Of a stretch of DNA of 64,000 nt, positions 1 to 11,103 are shown in pieces. The notes below the pieces were generated by a model. That model saw only the letters and a program-made list of their open reading frames with translations, was not told the origin of the DNA and searched no databases. The position numbers were made by a program, and so were the translations under genes. Every line of letters begins with the position of its first letter. Position 1 is the stretch's first letter. The stretch lies in contig NZ_LT907842.1 in assembly GCF_900215245.1 (NCBI RefSeq), forward strand, positions 1,674,001 through 1,738,000. Direction: 5' to 3'. This stretch comes from Pseudomonas fluorescens (GTDB lineage: Bacteria > Pseudomonadota > Gammaproteobacteria > Pseudomonadales > Pseudomonadaceae).

Positions 1-1540
1 AAGGGCCGTCCTTGCGCTCGATGGCGTGCTTCCAGGCCACGGCGGATTCGACCGCGTCGGCTGGGCGCCAGCAATCCAGGTTCGGCGTGGTACGCAGGCT
101 GGTCAATTGCTCGACCGGCTGGTGCGTCGGGCCGTCTTCGCCCAGGCCGATGGAGTCGTGGGTGTACACATGGATCACCCGCTTCTTCATCAGCGCGGCC
201 ATACGCACGGCGTTGCGCGCGTATTCCATGAACATCAGGAAGGTCGCGCCGTAAGGCACCAGGCCGCCGTGCAGGGACACGCCGTTCATGATGGCGCTCA
301 TGCCGAACTCGCGCACGCCGTAGTACATGTAGTTACCGCTGGCGTCTTCCGCCGAAACACCTTTGCAACCTTTCCACAGGGTCAGGTTGGAACCGGCCAG
401 GTCAGCCGAACCGCCGAGGATCTCAGGCAGCAGCGGGCCGAAGGCATTCAGGGTGTTCTGGCTGGCTTTACGGCTGGCGATGGTCTCGCCCTTGGCCGCG
501 ACTTCGGCGATGTAGGCCGAGGCTTTTTCCGAGAAGTCGGCAGGCAGGTCACCGGCCAGGCGACGCACCAGTTCGTTGGCCAATGCCGGGAATTCGGCGG
601 AGTAGGCAGCGAAACGCTGGTCCCACTCGGCTTCGGTCGCCAGGCCTTTTTCCTTGGCGCTCCACTCGGCGTAGATGTCGGCCGGGATTTCGAACGGGCC
701 GTGGTTCCACTTCAGCGCTTCGCGGGTTAGGGCGATTTCCGCGTCACCCAGCGGGGCGCCGTGGCAGTCTTCTTTACCTTGCTTGTTCGGCGAGCCGAAA
801 CCGATGGTGGTCTTGCAGCAGATCAGGGTCGGCTGCTCGCTTTTGCGCGCGGTGTCGATGGCGGTCTTGATCTCTTCCGGATCGTGGCCGTCCACGTTGC
901 GGATTACTTGCCAGTTGTAGGCTTCGAAACGCTTCGGGGTGTCATCGGTGAACCAGCCTTCGACTTCGCCGTCGATGGAGATGCCGTTGTCATCGTAGAA
1001 GGCAATCAGCTTGCCCAGGCCCAGGGTACCGGCCAGGGAAGCGACTTCGTGGGAAATGCCTTCCATCATGCAGCCATCACCGAGGAACACATAGGTGTGG
1101 TGGTCGACGATGTTGTGGCCAGGGCGGTTGAACTGCGCGCCCAGTACTTTTTCAGCCAGCGCGAAACCAACCGCGTTGGCCAGGCCTTGGCCCAGGGGAC
1201 CGGTGGTGGTCTCGACGCCTGGGGTGTAGCCGAATTCCGGGTGGCCCGGGGTGCGGCTGTGCAGCTGGCGGAAGCTCTTGAGGTCATCAATAGTGACGTC
1301 GTAGCCGGTCAGGTGCAGCAGCGAATAAATCAGCATCGAGCCGTGGCCGTTGGACAGCACGAAGCGGTCACGGTCGGCGAACGACGGGTTGCTCGGGTTG
1401 TGTTTCAGGTAGTCACGCCAAAGTACCTCGGCGATATCCGCCATGCCCATCGGGGCACCGGGATGGCCGCTGTTGGCTTTTTGCACGGCATCCATGCTGA
1501 GGGCACGAATGGCGTTGGCACGCTCACGACGGCTGGGCAT
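1..1540 (-). CDS. tktA: transketolase, N-terminal part (cut by window edge)
   Basis: Thiamine-diphosphate enzyme of the non-oxidative pentose phosphate pathway, transferring two-carbon units between sugar phosphates in the cytosol. The visible ~513 codons start [19 protein letters not shown] and carry the family landmarks [11 protein letters not shown], the ThDP-binding GDGCMMEG...N region and the pyrimidine-domain start ([12 protein letters not shown]). The C-terminal third lies outside the window. The gene is divergent from the ArsR-like/metK pair, with 258 bp between the start codons, the same arrangement as in other Pseudomonas genomes. Palindromes in this gap could affect both directions. 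Identification is secure; tktA rather than tktB naming is by context. Confidence 0.96.
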   Translation of the reverse strand, partial: MPSRRERANAIRALSMDAVQKANSGHPGAPMGMADIAEVLWRDYLKHNPSNPSFADRDRFVLSNGHGSMLIYSLLHLTGYDVTIDDLKSFRQLHSRTPGHPEFGYTPGVETTTGPLGQGLANAVGFALAEKVLGAQFNRPGHNIVDHHTYVFLGDGCMMEGISHEVASLAGTLGLGKLIAFYDDNGISIDGEVEGWFTDDTPKRFEAYNWQVIRNVDGHDPEEIKTAIDTARKSEQPTLICCKTTIGFGSPNKQGKEDCHGAPLGDAEIALTREALKWNHGPFEIPADIYAEWSAKEKGLATEAEWDQRFAAYSAEFPALANELVRRLAGDLPADFSEKASAYIAEVAAKGETIASRKASQNTLNAFGPLLPEILGGSADLAGSNLTLWKGCKGVSAEDASGNYMYYGVREFGMSAIMNGVSLHGGLVPYGATFLMFMEYARNAVRMAALMKKRVIHVYTHDSIGLGEDGPTHQPVEQLTSLRTTPNLDCWRPADAVESAVAWKHAIERKDGP

Positions 1541-1697
1541 CGCTGATCTCCTGGGGTTTGAATATAGAAACCGAAAAAAGGACCGGCATTTTCCCTCAGC
1601 CACCGCCTGCGGGCAATGACAGATAGTCACTTGACGGTGTTTTTCCTGCGCATTGCCCGGCAATCGCTTGCAGAAACGCCCCACGGCTTCGTCTAAA

Positions 1698-1720
1698 GGT
1701 TATAGCGGTGGCTTATAACC
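1698..1720. promoter_or_regulatory. inverted repeat GGTTATA-N9-TATAACC in the tktA/sahR-like intergenic region
   Basis: Perfect 7-bp arms (1698-1704 and 1714-1720) separated by 9 bp, in the divergent promoter region. Its position suggests a regulatory role, but no regulator can be named from the sequence. Confidence 0.35.
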
Positions 1721-1732
1721 GCCACTTATCGA

Positions 1733-1758
1733 CCAATATCAAAACTTTTTGATATTGG
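1733..1758. promoter_or_regulatory. 26-bp perfect palindrome, probable operator of the ArsR-like regulator
   Basis: Two 12-bp arms (CCAATATCAAAA and its complement) flank a 2-bp centre, ending 40 bp before the ATG of the ArsR-type gene. ArsR-family dimers bind such AT-rich palindromes and usually autoregulate. Position and symmetry fit an operator for the regulator and the downstream metK, and possibly the divergent tktA. The symmetry is seen directly; the binding partner is inferred. Confidence 0.6.
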
Positions 1759-1798
1759 CCTTGCAGGGATTTACACCCATCACTAGACTGCTGGCCTT

Positions 1799-2794
1799 AT
1801 GAACCTACCCGTGCCCTCCCTGCGTCCTGACGATGGCGATGAGCTGGCTGCCTTATGCAAGGCCGCTGGTGATCCGTTACGCCTGAACGTACTGCGCGCA
1901 CTGGCCAACGACTCCTTCGGGGTACTGGAACTGGCGCAAATCTTTGCGATTGGCCAGTCCGGCATGAGCCACCACCTCAAGGTACTGGCCCAGGCCGAGC
2001 TGGTAGCCACCCGCCGTGAAGGCAATGCGATTTTTTACCGCCGCGCCCTGCCCCACACCGAGCTGCTCGGCGGCAAGCTGCACAGCGCTTTGCTCGAAGA
2101 AGTCGACAATTTGAGCCTGCCGGCGGATGTGCAGTCGCGCATCGCCCAGGTCCACGGGCAACGGGCCGCCGCCAGCCAGGACTTTTTCTCTCGGGTTGCC
2201 GAGAAGTTTCGCGCCCAGCAGGACCTCATCGCCGGTTTACCGCAATACCGCGAAAGCGTACTGGCGCTGTTGGACAAGCTGAGCTTCAGTAATGAGGCGA
2301 CGGCGCTGGAAGTCGGCCCTGGCGACGGCGGTTTCCTGCCGGAACTGGCGCGCCGCTTTCAGCAGGTGACGGCGCTGGACAACAGCCCGGCGATGCTCGA
2401 ACTGGCGCGCCAGCTGTGTGAGCGCGAAGCCCTGGGCAATGTCAGCCTGCAGTTGGCAGACGCGTTGAATGACACCAGCCTGCGGGCCGATTGCGTGGTG
2501 CTGAACATGGTCCTGCACCATTTCGCCGCCCCCGCCGACGCCCTCAAGCAGATGGCAAACTTGCTACAACCCGGCGGCAGCCTGCTGGTTACAGATTTAT
2601 GCAGCCACAACCAGAGTTGGGCCAAGGAGGCCTGCGGTGATCTCTGGTTGGGTTTTGAACAGGACGATCTGGCCCGTTGGGCCACCGCTGCGGGACTCGT
2701 TCCCGGGGAAAGCCTCTATGTAGGTTTACGTAATGGTTTCCAGATCCAGGTCCGCCATTTTCAGCGGCCGGCTGGCGACACTCACCATCGGTAA
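1799..2794 (+). CDS. ArsR-family regulator fused to a SAM-dependent methyltransferase domain (SahR-like)
   Basis: 331 aa. Residues ~15-85 form an ArsR winged helix (HTH near [19 protein letters not shown], wing REGNAIFY). Residues ~165-290 form a class I methyltransferase fold with motif [10 protein letters not shown] at 171-179. The metal-binding cysteines of ArsR/SmtB sensors are absent (only one Cys in the HTH domain), so a metal ligand is unlikely. Placement directly before metK and the SAM-binding fold suggest it senses SAM or SAH. ArsR-family SahR proteins are known to control methionine-cycle genes in several proteobacteria, but orthology was not tested. Its stop is 19 bp before metK, so the two are probably cotranscribed. 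Whether the methyltransferase domain is catalytic or only a ligand sensor cannot be decided here. Confidence 0.8.
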   Translation: MNLPVPSLRPDDGDELAALCKAAGDPLRLNVLRALANDSFGVLELAQIFAIGQSGMSHHLKVLAQAELVATRREGNAIFYRRALPHTELLGGKLHSALLEEVDNLSLPADVQSRIAQVHGQRAAASQDFFSRVAEKFRAQQDLIAGLPQYRESVLALLDKLSFSNEATALEVGPGDGGFLPELARRFQQVTALDNSPAMLELARQLCEREALGNVSLQLADALNDTSLRADCVVLNMVLHHFAAPADALKQMANLLQPGGSLLVTDLCSHNQSWAKEACGDLWLGFEQDDLARWATAAGLVPGESLYVGLRNGFQIQVRHFQRPAGDTHHR

Positions 2795-2813
2795 ATATCA
2801 GGAAATCATCGAG

Positions 2814-4004
<1,191 letters not shown>

Positions 4005-4020
4005 TCACTCGCGGCACACC

Positions 4021-4055
4021 AAGCCCCGCAGGGTAAACCCTGCGGGGCTTTTTAT
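4021..4055 (+). terminator. rho-independent terminator after metK
   Basis: Stem AGCCCCGCAGGG / CCCTGCGGGGCT around a short TAAA loop, followed by TTTTATT, 17 bp after the metK stop. Confidence 0.9.
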
Positions 4056-4066
4056 TGGCCGGATGA

Positions 4067-4204
4067 TTAACGGGAGAGCAGGTCAACAAAGGCTGTAACA
4101 AACTGGCTGGCTCCCAGGCCAAGGTCGACGCCAAGCAGCAAACACAGGAAGCCAAGCGGGATAAGAACGAGGCGGTGAAGGCCGTGGGCGGCCTGTTCAA
4201 GTAA
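4067..4204 (+). pseudogene. remnant of a small lysine/glutamine-rich protein gene
   Basis: A 45-codon open stretch reads ...QVNKGCNKLAGSQAKVDAKQ... and ends ...AVGGLFK before TAA and its own terminator. It is preceded in frame by a TGA at 4064-4066 and has no ATG/GTG/TTG start. The composition is protein-like (charged heptad-like helix after a Cys), which suggests the 3' end of a small lipoprotein-type gene whose 5' part was lost. It sits between two terminators with nearly identical stems (4021-4055 and 4220-4248), so deletion by recombination between them is possible. No family recognised. Confidence 0.35.
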
Positions 4205-4219
4205 CTCGAAACACCCGGT

Positions 4220-4248
4220 AAAAAGCCCCGCAGCGTCGGGGCTTTTTT
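4220..4248 (+). terminator. rho-independent terminator after the gene remnant
   Basis: AAAAGCCCCG / CGGGGCTTTT stem with a six-base loop and a T run. The stem repeats the core of the metK terminator. Confidence 0.85.
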
Positions 4249-4269
4249 GTGGTCGCCTGGATCACTTAG

Positions 4270-5964
<1,695 letters not shown>

Positions 5965-6033
5965 GCCCAGCCCGGCCACCTTTAACCCCGGCAGAATTCA
6001 CCCTGCCAACCGATTGCGACCTTGGAGCCTTAC

Positions 6034-6429
6034 ATGAAATTTCTAGCCCCACTAGCCTTGTTGACCGTCGCAAGCTTCATGACCGCGCCGCTGCTGGCTG
6101 CCGAAGAAGTCCCGGAACTTACCGGCTGCGCCGCCAAACGCCAAGCCATCAGCGCCCAAATCGAACAGGCCAAGGCCCATGGCAACAGTGAACAGCAAGC
6201 CGGCCTGGAAAAAGCCTTGAGCGAAGTCACCGCCCACTGCACCGACGCGTCCTTGAGGAAAGAGCGCGAGAACAAGGTGCTCGACGCCAAACACGAAGTC
6301 AGCCGCCGTCAGGCTGACCTCGACAAGGCAATGAAAAAGGGTGACGCGGACAAGATCAACAAACGCAAAGACAAGCTCGCCCAGTCCCGCAAGGAACTGC
6401 AGGACGCCGTCGAAGAACTCGACAAGTAA
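6034..6429 (+). CDS. DUF1090 family periplasmic protein (YqjC-like)
   Basis: 131 aa. Signal peptide of about 23 residues ending ...APLLAAEE, followed by a charged, alanine/lysine-rich coiled coil (residues ~35-131) with two cysteines (TGCAAKR and AHCTDAS) that may form a disulfide. Length and layout match the DUF1090 family (E. coli YqjC), of unknown molecular function. Probably periplasmic. It ends 6 bp before the convergent cytochrome gene. Confidence 0.8.
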   Translation: MKFLAPLALLTVASFMTAPLLAAEEVPELTGCAAKRQAISAQIEQAKAHGNSEQQAGLEKALSEVTAHCTDASLRKERENKVLDAKHEVSRRQADLDKAMKKGDADKINKRKDKLAQSRKELQDAVEELDK

Positions 6430-6435
6430 AACCGA

Positions 6436-6885
6436 TCAGTGGTCCCGAAACTGTTTATGGCAGGCTGTGCAGGCATCTTCGACCTTCTGCACCGCCGGCC
6501 CCAGGTTACTGGCTTTGTAAGGTTGCAGTTGGCTTGCGATCACCAATTCACCGGTGGCCGCTTCAAGGCTGCGGGCCAACTCCTGAAAGCGTGCCTGCTG
6601 TTGCCACACGTTGTCCTTGGCGCTGGTGTGATCTTCTTCACGCACGCTCGGGAAATGCTTCCACGGTTCGTGGGACAACGCATCGAGCTTGACGGCGCCT
6701 TCGGCGAACTTGGCGCCGTCGAACGGGATACGCCCGCGCAACATGCCGCCCAGGTCTTCGCCGGTTTTGAGCATCTGCTTGAAGATCGCCTTGCGTTGGC
6801 CCAGGGGCGAATTCGGATCGACACCGCCGCAAGCGGACAAGGTCAGGCAGGCCAGCAATACCACGGTCAGTTTTTTAAAAGTCAT
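6436..6885 (-). CDS. c-type cytochrome lipoprotein (cytochrome c556/c' class)
   Basis: 149 aa. The lipobox LSAC in the signal peptide gives a predicted lipoprotein. The heme motif CTACH (Cys139, Cys142, His143) at the extreme C-terminus after a four-helix region is the layout of class II cytochromes c. A possible earlier start at 6945 adds MVFAGG..., but the ATG at 6885 begins a proper signal peptide (MTFKKLTVVLL). Likely a membrane-attached periplasmic electron carrier. The redox partner is unknown and neighbours give no hint. Confidence 0.82.
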   Translation of the reverse strand: MTFKKLTVVLLACLTLSACGGVDPNSPLGQRKAIFKQMLKTGEDLGGMLRGRIPFDGAKFAEGAVKLDALSHEPWKHFPSVREEDHTSAKDNVWQQQARFQELARSLEAATGELVIASQLQPYKASNLGPAVQKVEDACTACHKQFRDH

Positions 6886-7014
6886 GTTGGCTTCAAGGTC
6901 ACGGGAAACGGCGGCCAGTATCCTCGCCCCGCCCGCAAAGACCAATAGCCCTATTAATAATAAGGGTTGCCTGAATGCGCCACGGCGCGGGCAACCGCTT
7001 CAGGAATTGTTTGT

Positions 7015-8202
7015 ATGACTATCACGTTGAAACCCTGGAGCCGCCGCCTGGCGTTGGCTCTGCCGATGATGGCGTTGTTGGCCGGATGCGATGGCGGTAA
7101 AGAAGCCCACAAAAAAGAGGAAGCAGCCAAACCCCATGCGGTCGCCACCTATGTGAGCGCACCGTGGGAAGCCCTGCCAGCCGTCTCCGACAGCGATCTG
7201 CTCGCCGGGTTTGAATCCTGGCGCAGCGCTTGCCAACGCCTCAAGGCCGACCCGGTATGGGGCGCCACCTGCGCAGCGGCAGCCACCGTGCCGGGTGACG
7301 CCGTGGCGGTTCGCAGTTTTCTCAAGGAACGCCTGGATGTATTCGGCTTGCGCTCGGCCGACAACACGCCGAACGGTCTGATCACCGGCTACTATGAGCC
7401 GGTCTACCCCGGCAGCCTGACCGAAACCGCCACGGCGCATGTGCCGGTTTACGGCGTGCCGGATGACCTGATCATCGTCAACCTGGAAAGCATCTACCCG
7501 GAACTCAAAGGCAAGCGCCTACGCGGCCGTCTCGAAGGCCGTGTACTCAAGCCCTATGACGATGCCAGTACCATCAACGGCCAGGGCTCCACGGCCAAGC
7601 CGATTGCCTGGCTGACGAACCCGATGGACCTGCAATTTCTACAGATCCAGGGATCGGGGCGCATTCAACTGGCGGGCGGGCGTCAACTGCGCGTCGGTTA
7701 TGGCGACCAGAACGGCTACCCTTACCGACCGATCGGCCGCTGGCTGGTGGAGCAAGGCGAGCTGAAAAAAGAAGACGTGACCATGGGTGCCATCAGCGCC
7801 TGGGCCAAGGCGCACCCGCAACGAATCCCGGAACTGTTGGCGAGCAACCCCAGCTACGTGTTTTTCAGCGCCCGCCCGGACAGCAATGAAGGCCCGCGTG
7901 GTTCGCTGAATGTGCCGCTGACGGCGGGCTACAGCGTGGCCGTGGATCGCAAGGTGATTCCGCTGGGCAGCCTGCTGTGGCTGTCGACCACCCAACCCGA
8001 TGGTTCACCCATCGCCCGCCCCGTCGCCGCACAGGACACGGGCGGTGCCATCACCGGCGAAGTGCGCGCGGACTTATTCTGGGGCACAGGTGATGCAGCG
8101 GGTGAATTGGCCGGCAACATGAAGCAGCAGGGGCAGATCTGGATGTTGTGGCCCAAGGGTGCAGCGTTGCCGCAGGTGCCGGACGCACCCGCCGGGACCT
8201 GA
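7015..8202 (+). CDS. mltA: membrane-bound lytic murein transglycosylase A
   Basis: 395 aa outer-membrane lipoprotein (lipobox LLAGC) that cleaves peptidoglycan glycan strands to 1,6-anhydromuropeptides. It contains the MltA barrel (GLITGYYEP, KPIAWL, LQFLQIQGSG) followed by the 3D domain, whose AQDTGG motif holds the catalytic Asp (residue 341 here; Asp308 in E. coli MltA, as known). The start at 7015 gives a good lipoprotein signal. The 5' UTR can form a GGTTGCC/GGCAACC hairpin around 6965-6996. A REPIN follows the stop. Confidence 0.95.
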   Translation: MTITLKPWSRRLALALPMMALLAGCDGGKEAHKKEEAAKPHAVATYVSAPWEALPAVSDSDLLAGFESWRSACQRLKADPVWGATCAAAATVPGDAVAVRSFLKERLDVFGLRSADNTPNGLITGYYEPVYPGSLTETATAHVPVYGVPDDLIIVNLESIYPELKGKRLRGRLEGRVLKPYDDASTINGQGSTAKPIAWLTNPMDLQFLQIQGSGRIQLAGGRQLRVGYGDQNGYPYRPIGRWLVEQGELKKEDVTMGAISAWAKAHPQRIPELLASNPSYVFFSARPDSNEGPRGSLNVPLTAGYSVAVDRKVIPLGSLLWLSTTQPDGSPIARPVAAQDTGGAITGEVRADLFWGTGDAAGELAGNMKQQGQIWMLWPKGAALPQVPDAPAGT

Positions 8203-8220
8203 AGACCACTGAAGATCGAA

Positions 8221-8310
8221 TGTGGGAGCGGGCTTGCTCGCGAAGGCGGTGTATCAGCCAGCACAACTGATGACTGGCCCGCCGCCTTCGCGAGCAAGCC
8301 CGCTCCCACA
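8221..8310. repeat. REPIN (GTGGGAGCGGGCTTGC class)
   Basis: Two inverted REP units, TGTGGGAGCGGGCTTGCTCG and its complement, flank a short variable loop. Lies just after mltA, 19 bp before the end of the convergent MAPEG gene. Typical of RAYT-mobilised REPINs in the P. fluorescens group. Confidence 0.92.
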
Positions 8311-8328
8311 ATGAAATCGCGTCAGCCT

Positions 8329-8715
8329 TTAGATCGAGACAAAAAAGAAACTCGCAATCAGCGCCATGCCCACGAACCACACCAACGAACGCAGCATCGC
8401 CCAGTCCGCCAGGTAGCAAATGATGTACAGCAGGCGGCTGGTGATAAACAACACTGCCAGCACATTAATGGTCACCAGCGACGCCGTACCGGCCAGGTGC
8501 GCAATGATCACCGCCGCCGCAAACGCAGGCGTCACTTCAAAGCTGTTGAGCTGCGCGCTGTGGGCGCGTTTGGCGAACCCTTCGAGCGTGTCCAGAAAAG
8601 CCCGCGGGTCATGGTTCTGGCGCGGCCCGAACTTGCCACCGCTGAATTTGGCCAGACCCGTGCACAGGTAAGGCAGAAAAATTGCTACCAACACACACCA
8701 GAATGCCACTGTCAT
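8329..8715 (-). CDS. MAPEG family membrane protein
   Basis: 128 aa with four hydrophobic segments and the motif FGPRQNHDPRAFLDTLEGFAKRA... after helix 1, followed by ...RLLYIICYLADWAMLRSLVW, typical of bacterial MAPEG proteins (eicosanoid/glutathione metabolism superfamily). The ATG at 8715 is preferred over the GTG at 8718; AAGGAA lies upstream. The bacterial physiological role is not established. Confidence 0.82.
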   Translation of the reverse strand: MTVAFWCVLVAIFLPYLCTGLAKFSGGKFGPRQNHDPRAFLDTLEGFAKRAHSAQLNSFEVTPAFAAAVIIAHLAGTASLVTINVLAVLFITSRLLYIICYLADWAMLRSLVWFVGMALIASFFFVSI

Positions 8716-8907
8716 CACAGATTCCTTTTGTCGTTTTAGTCAGCGGTTAGAGTTTTAGCACTAAAAATGCGCAGCCGCACTTAACCGCTATGAGCCGTGC
8801 CGCACCGAAAGGTTCTATCGTCTTTTGCTGCGTGATTTGCAACATCCCGCCACGACTGCGGTCCATCCCCCCATTAATAATCGCTCACCCTCTTCCAAGG
8901 ACTCCGG

Positions 8908-10167
8908 ATGCTTGAACTTGTCGCCGCCTTCATCTGCCTCACCACCCTGCTCACCTATGTGAACTTCCGTTTTATCGGCCTGCCGCCCACCATCGGCGTG
9001 ATGGTCACGGCCCTGTTGTTCTCCCTGATCCTGCAAGGCCTGAGCGTTATCGGCTACCCCGGCCTGGAAACACGGATCCAGCAATTGATCGGCCAGATCG
9101 ACTTCGGCGATCTATTGATGAACTGGATGCTGTCATTCCTGCTGTTCGCCGGCGCATTGCACGTCAACCTGAATGACCTGCGCAGTTATCGCTGGCCCAT
9201 CGGCTTACTCGCAACCTTCGGCGTACTCATCGCCACCGGGGTGATTGGCAGCCTGGCGTACTACATCTTTGCCTTGTTTGGCTGGCACGTGAGCTTCCTT
9301 TACTGCCTGTTGTTCGGCGCATTGATCTCCCCTACCGACCCGATTGCAGTGTTGGGTGTGCTGCGAACCGCGAACGCATCGAAACCCCTGAAAACCACCA
9401 TCGTCGGCGAGTCGCTGTTCAACGACGGTACGGCCGTCGTGGTCTTTACCGTGCTGCTGGGCATCGCACAGTTGGGCGAAACGCCAACCGTCGGCGCCAC
9501 CGCCATGCTGTTTGCCCATGAAGCCATTGGCGGCGTGGTATTTGGCGGGCTCATCGGTTACCTGGTGTACCTGATGATCAAGAGCATCGAGCAGCACCAG
9601 ATCGAAGTGATGCTGACGCTGGCCCTGGTGATTGGCGGCTCGGCGATGGCGAGCGAGCTGCACGTTTCCGCGCCGATCGCGATGGTGGTGGCCGGGCTGA
9701 TCATCGGCAACCTGGGCCGCAAACTGGCGATGAACGACATGACCCGGCGCTACCTGGATGGTTTCTGGGAACTGCTCGATGACATGCTCAATGCCCTGCT
9801 GTTTGCGCTGATCGGCATGGAGCTGCTGCTGTTGCCGTTCAACTGGCTGCACGTGTTCGCGGCCAGCTTGCTCGCCGTAGCGATCCTGCTGTCACGCCTG
9901 CTGACCGTGGCCCCGGCGATTCTGTTGCTGCGCCGCTGGCGCACAGTCCCACGCGGCACCATCCGTATTCTGACGTGGGGTGGCTTGCGTGGCGGGGTTT
10001 CGGTGGCACTGGCCCTGGCCCTGCCGCTGGGCCCGGAACGCGACCTGTTGCTGAGCATCACCTACATCGTGGTGCTGTCGTCGATCCTGTTGCAGGGGTT
10101 GAGCATCGGCAAGCTGGTCAAACGTGTGACCCGGGACGAACCCCAGGCCACGCCTGAGCCTCACTGA
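8908..10167 (+). CDS. CPA1 family sodium/proton antiporter (NhaP-type)
   Basis: 419 aa with about 12 hydrophobic segments. It has the antiporter core motifs SPTDPIAVLG (ion-site Asp) and GESLFNDGTAVV, and later RILTWGGLRGGVSVALAL, which are characteristic of CPA1 NhaP/NHE transporters. Exchanges Na+ or K+ for H+ across the inner membrane; the ion cannot be told from sequence. A TTCCAAGGACT RBS precedes the ATG. Its last 7 bp overlap the end of the convergent FNT gene. Confidence 0.92.
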   Translation: MLELVAAFICLTTLLTYVNFRFIGLPPTIGVMVTALLFSLILQGLSVIGYPGLETRIQQLIGQIDFGDLLMNWMLSFLLFAGALHVNLNDLRSYRWPIGLLATFGVLIATGVIGSLAYYIFALFGWHVSFLYCLLFGALISPTDPIAVLGVLRTANASKPLKTTIVGESLFNDGTAVVVFTVLLGIAQLGETPTVGATAMLFAHEAIGGVVFGGLIGYLVYLMIKSIEQHQIEVMLTLALVIGGSAMASELHVSAPIAMVVAGLIIGNLGRKLAMNDMTRRYLDGFWELLDDMLNALLFALIGMELLLLPFNWLHVFAASLLAVAILLSRLLTVAPAILLLRRWRTVPRGTIRILTWGGLRGGVSVALALALPLGPERDLLLSITYIVVLSSILLQGLSIGKLVKRVTRDEPQATPEPH

Positions 10168-11048
10168 CCCTTGTTGATCTGCTGCGGATGCCTCGGGTCC
10201 GCAGCCGCTTTGCCCGGCAAACTGCTTTCGCTGCGAATCTGCGCATGGCTGATCAGCGCAAAGATAAAACTGCCGCCGATGATGTTGCCCGCCAGCGTCG
10301 GCCCGGCAAACACCAGCCAGAAGTCTTTCCACGGCAGTTCACCGGCAAACACCAGGTACGACACTTCTGCCGAGCCGACGACGATGTGGGTGAAATCCCC
10401 CAGCGCCATCAGGTAGGTGATCAGGATGATGATGAACATCTTCGCGCTTTCCATGGACGGGATCATCCAGACCATGGTGGCGATCATCCAGCCGGAAATA
10501 ATGCCTTTGGCAAACATCTGGCCAGGGTCGTTTTCCATGACTTTGCGGCCTATCTCAAGGAAGGCCATGTCGGTCTTGGTGTCGAAAATCGGCAGGTGCA
10601 GCATCACATACGCCACCAGCAAGGTGCCGCACAGGTTGCCCACCAGCACCACGGTCCACAGCCGCAACAGGCGCCCGGTATTGGCCAGCGTCGGTTTGCT
10701 CATCACGGGTAGCACGGCGGTCAAGGTGTTTTCGGTGAACAGTTGCTGGCGCGCCAGGATCACCGCCAGGAAACCCGCGCAGTAACCGAAGCTGGCAATG
10801 ACCTTGAACCCTTCACCGTCCGGCAGCCGTGAGTTGAGCAGGCCCATGCCCATCAACGACAGGCCCATGGTCAGCCCGGCAGCCAGTGCCGACCACCACA
10901 ACGCGGCGACAGTGCGCTCCAGCTCCTGATCGCCCTGGGTACGGATGATTTCATGCAGAACCGCCGCGCGGGGCGGCTGGTTCTTGTCGACGTCGTGCTG
11001 TTCTTCTTGCGACAGGTTGGGGGTTTTACCGTCTGCTTGAATGGCCAT
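10161..11048 (-). CDS. formate/nitrite transporter family channel (YfdC-like)
   Basis: 295 aa. A polar N-terminal tail of ~45 residues is followed by six hydrophobic segments with the FNT pattern (ARQQLFTENTLTAVLP, LVGNLCGT, GDFTHIVVGSAEV, FAGPTLAGNIIGG). FNT proteins form pentameric channels for small monovalent anions. The long tail and missing formate-operon context resemble the YfdC branch, whose substrate is unclear. Confidence 0.88.
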   Translation of the reverse strand: MAIQADGKTPNLSQEEQHDVDKNQPPRAAVLHEIIRTQGDQELERTVAALWWSALAAGLTMGLSLMGMGLLNSRLPDGEGFKVIASFGYCAGFLAVILARQQLFTENTLTAVLPVMSKPTLANTGRLLRLWTVVLVGNLCGTLLVAYVMLHLPIFDTKTDMAFLEIGRKVMENDPGQMFAKGIISGWMIATMVWMIPSMESAKMFIIILITYLMALGDFTHIVVGSAEVSYLVFAGELPWKDFWLVFAGPTLAGNIIGGSFIFALISHAQIRSESSLPGKAAADPRHPQQINKGQ

Positions 11049-11103
11049 GATGTACCGAGTCCGAGGAGTGCTTTTAGCTACGACACGCCGCGGCAGTGGC
11101 TGT

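Noticed and set aside
8221..8310. Strong hairpins after genes as ordinary terminators
   Set aside because: They are REPINs by sequence and lack a T-run; they may still affect transcript ends but were not called terminators.
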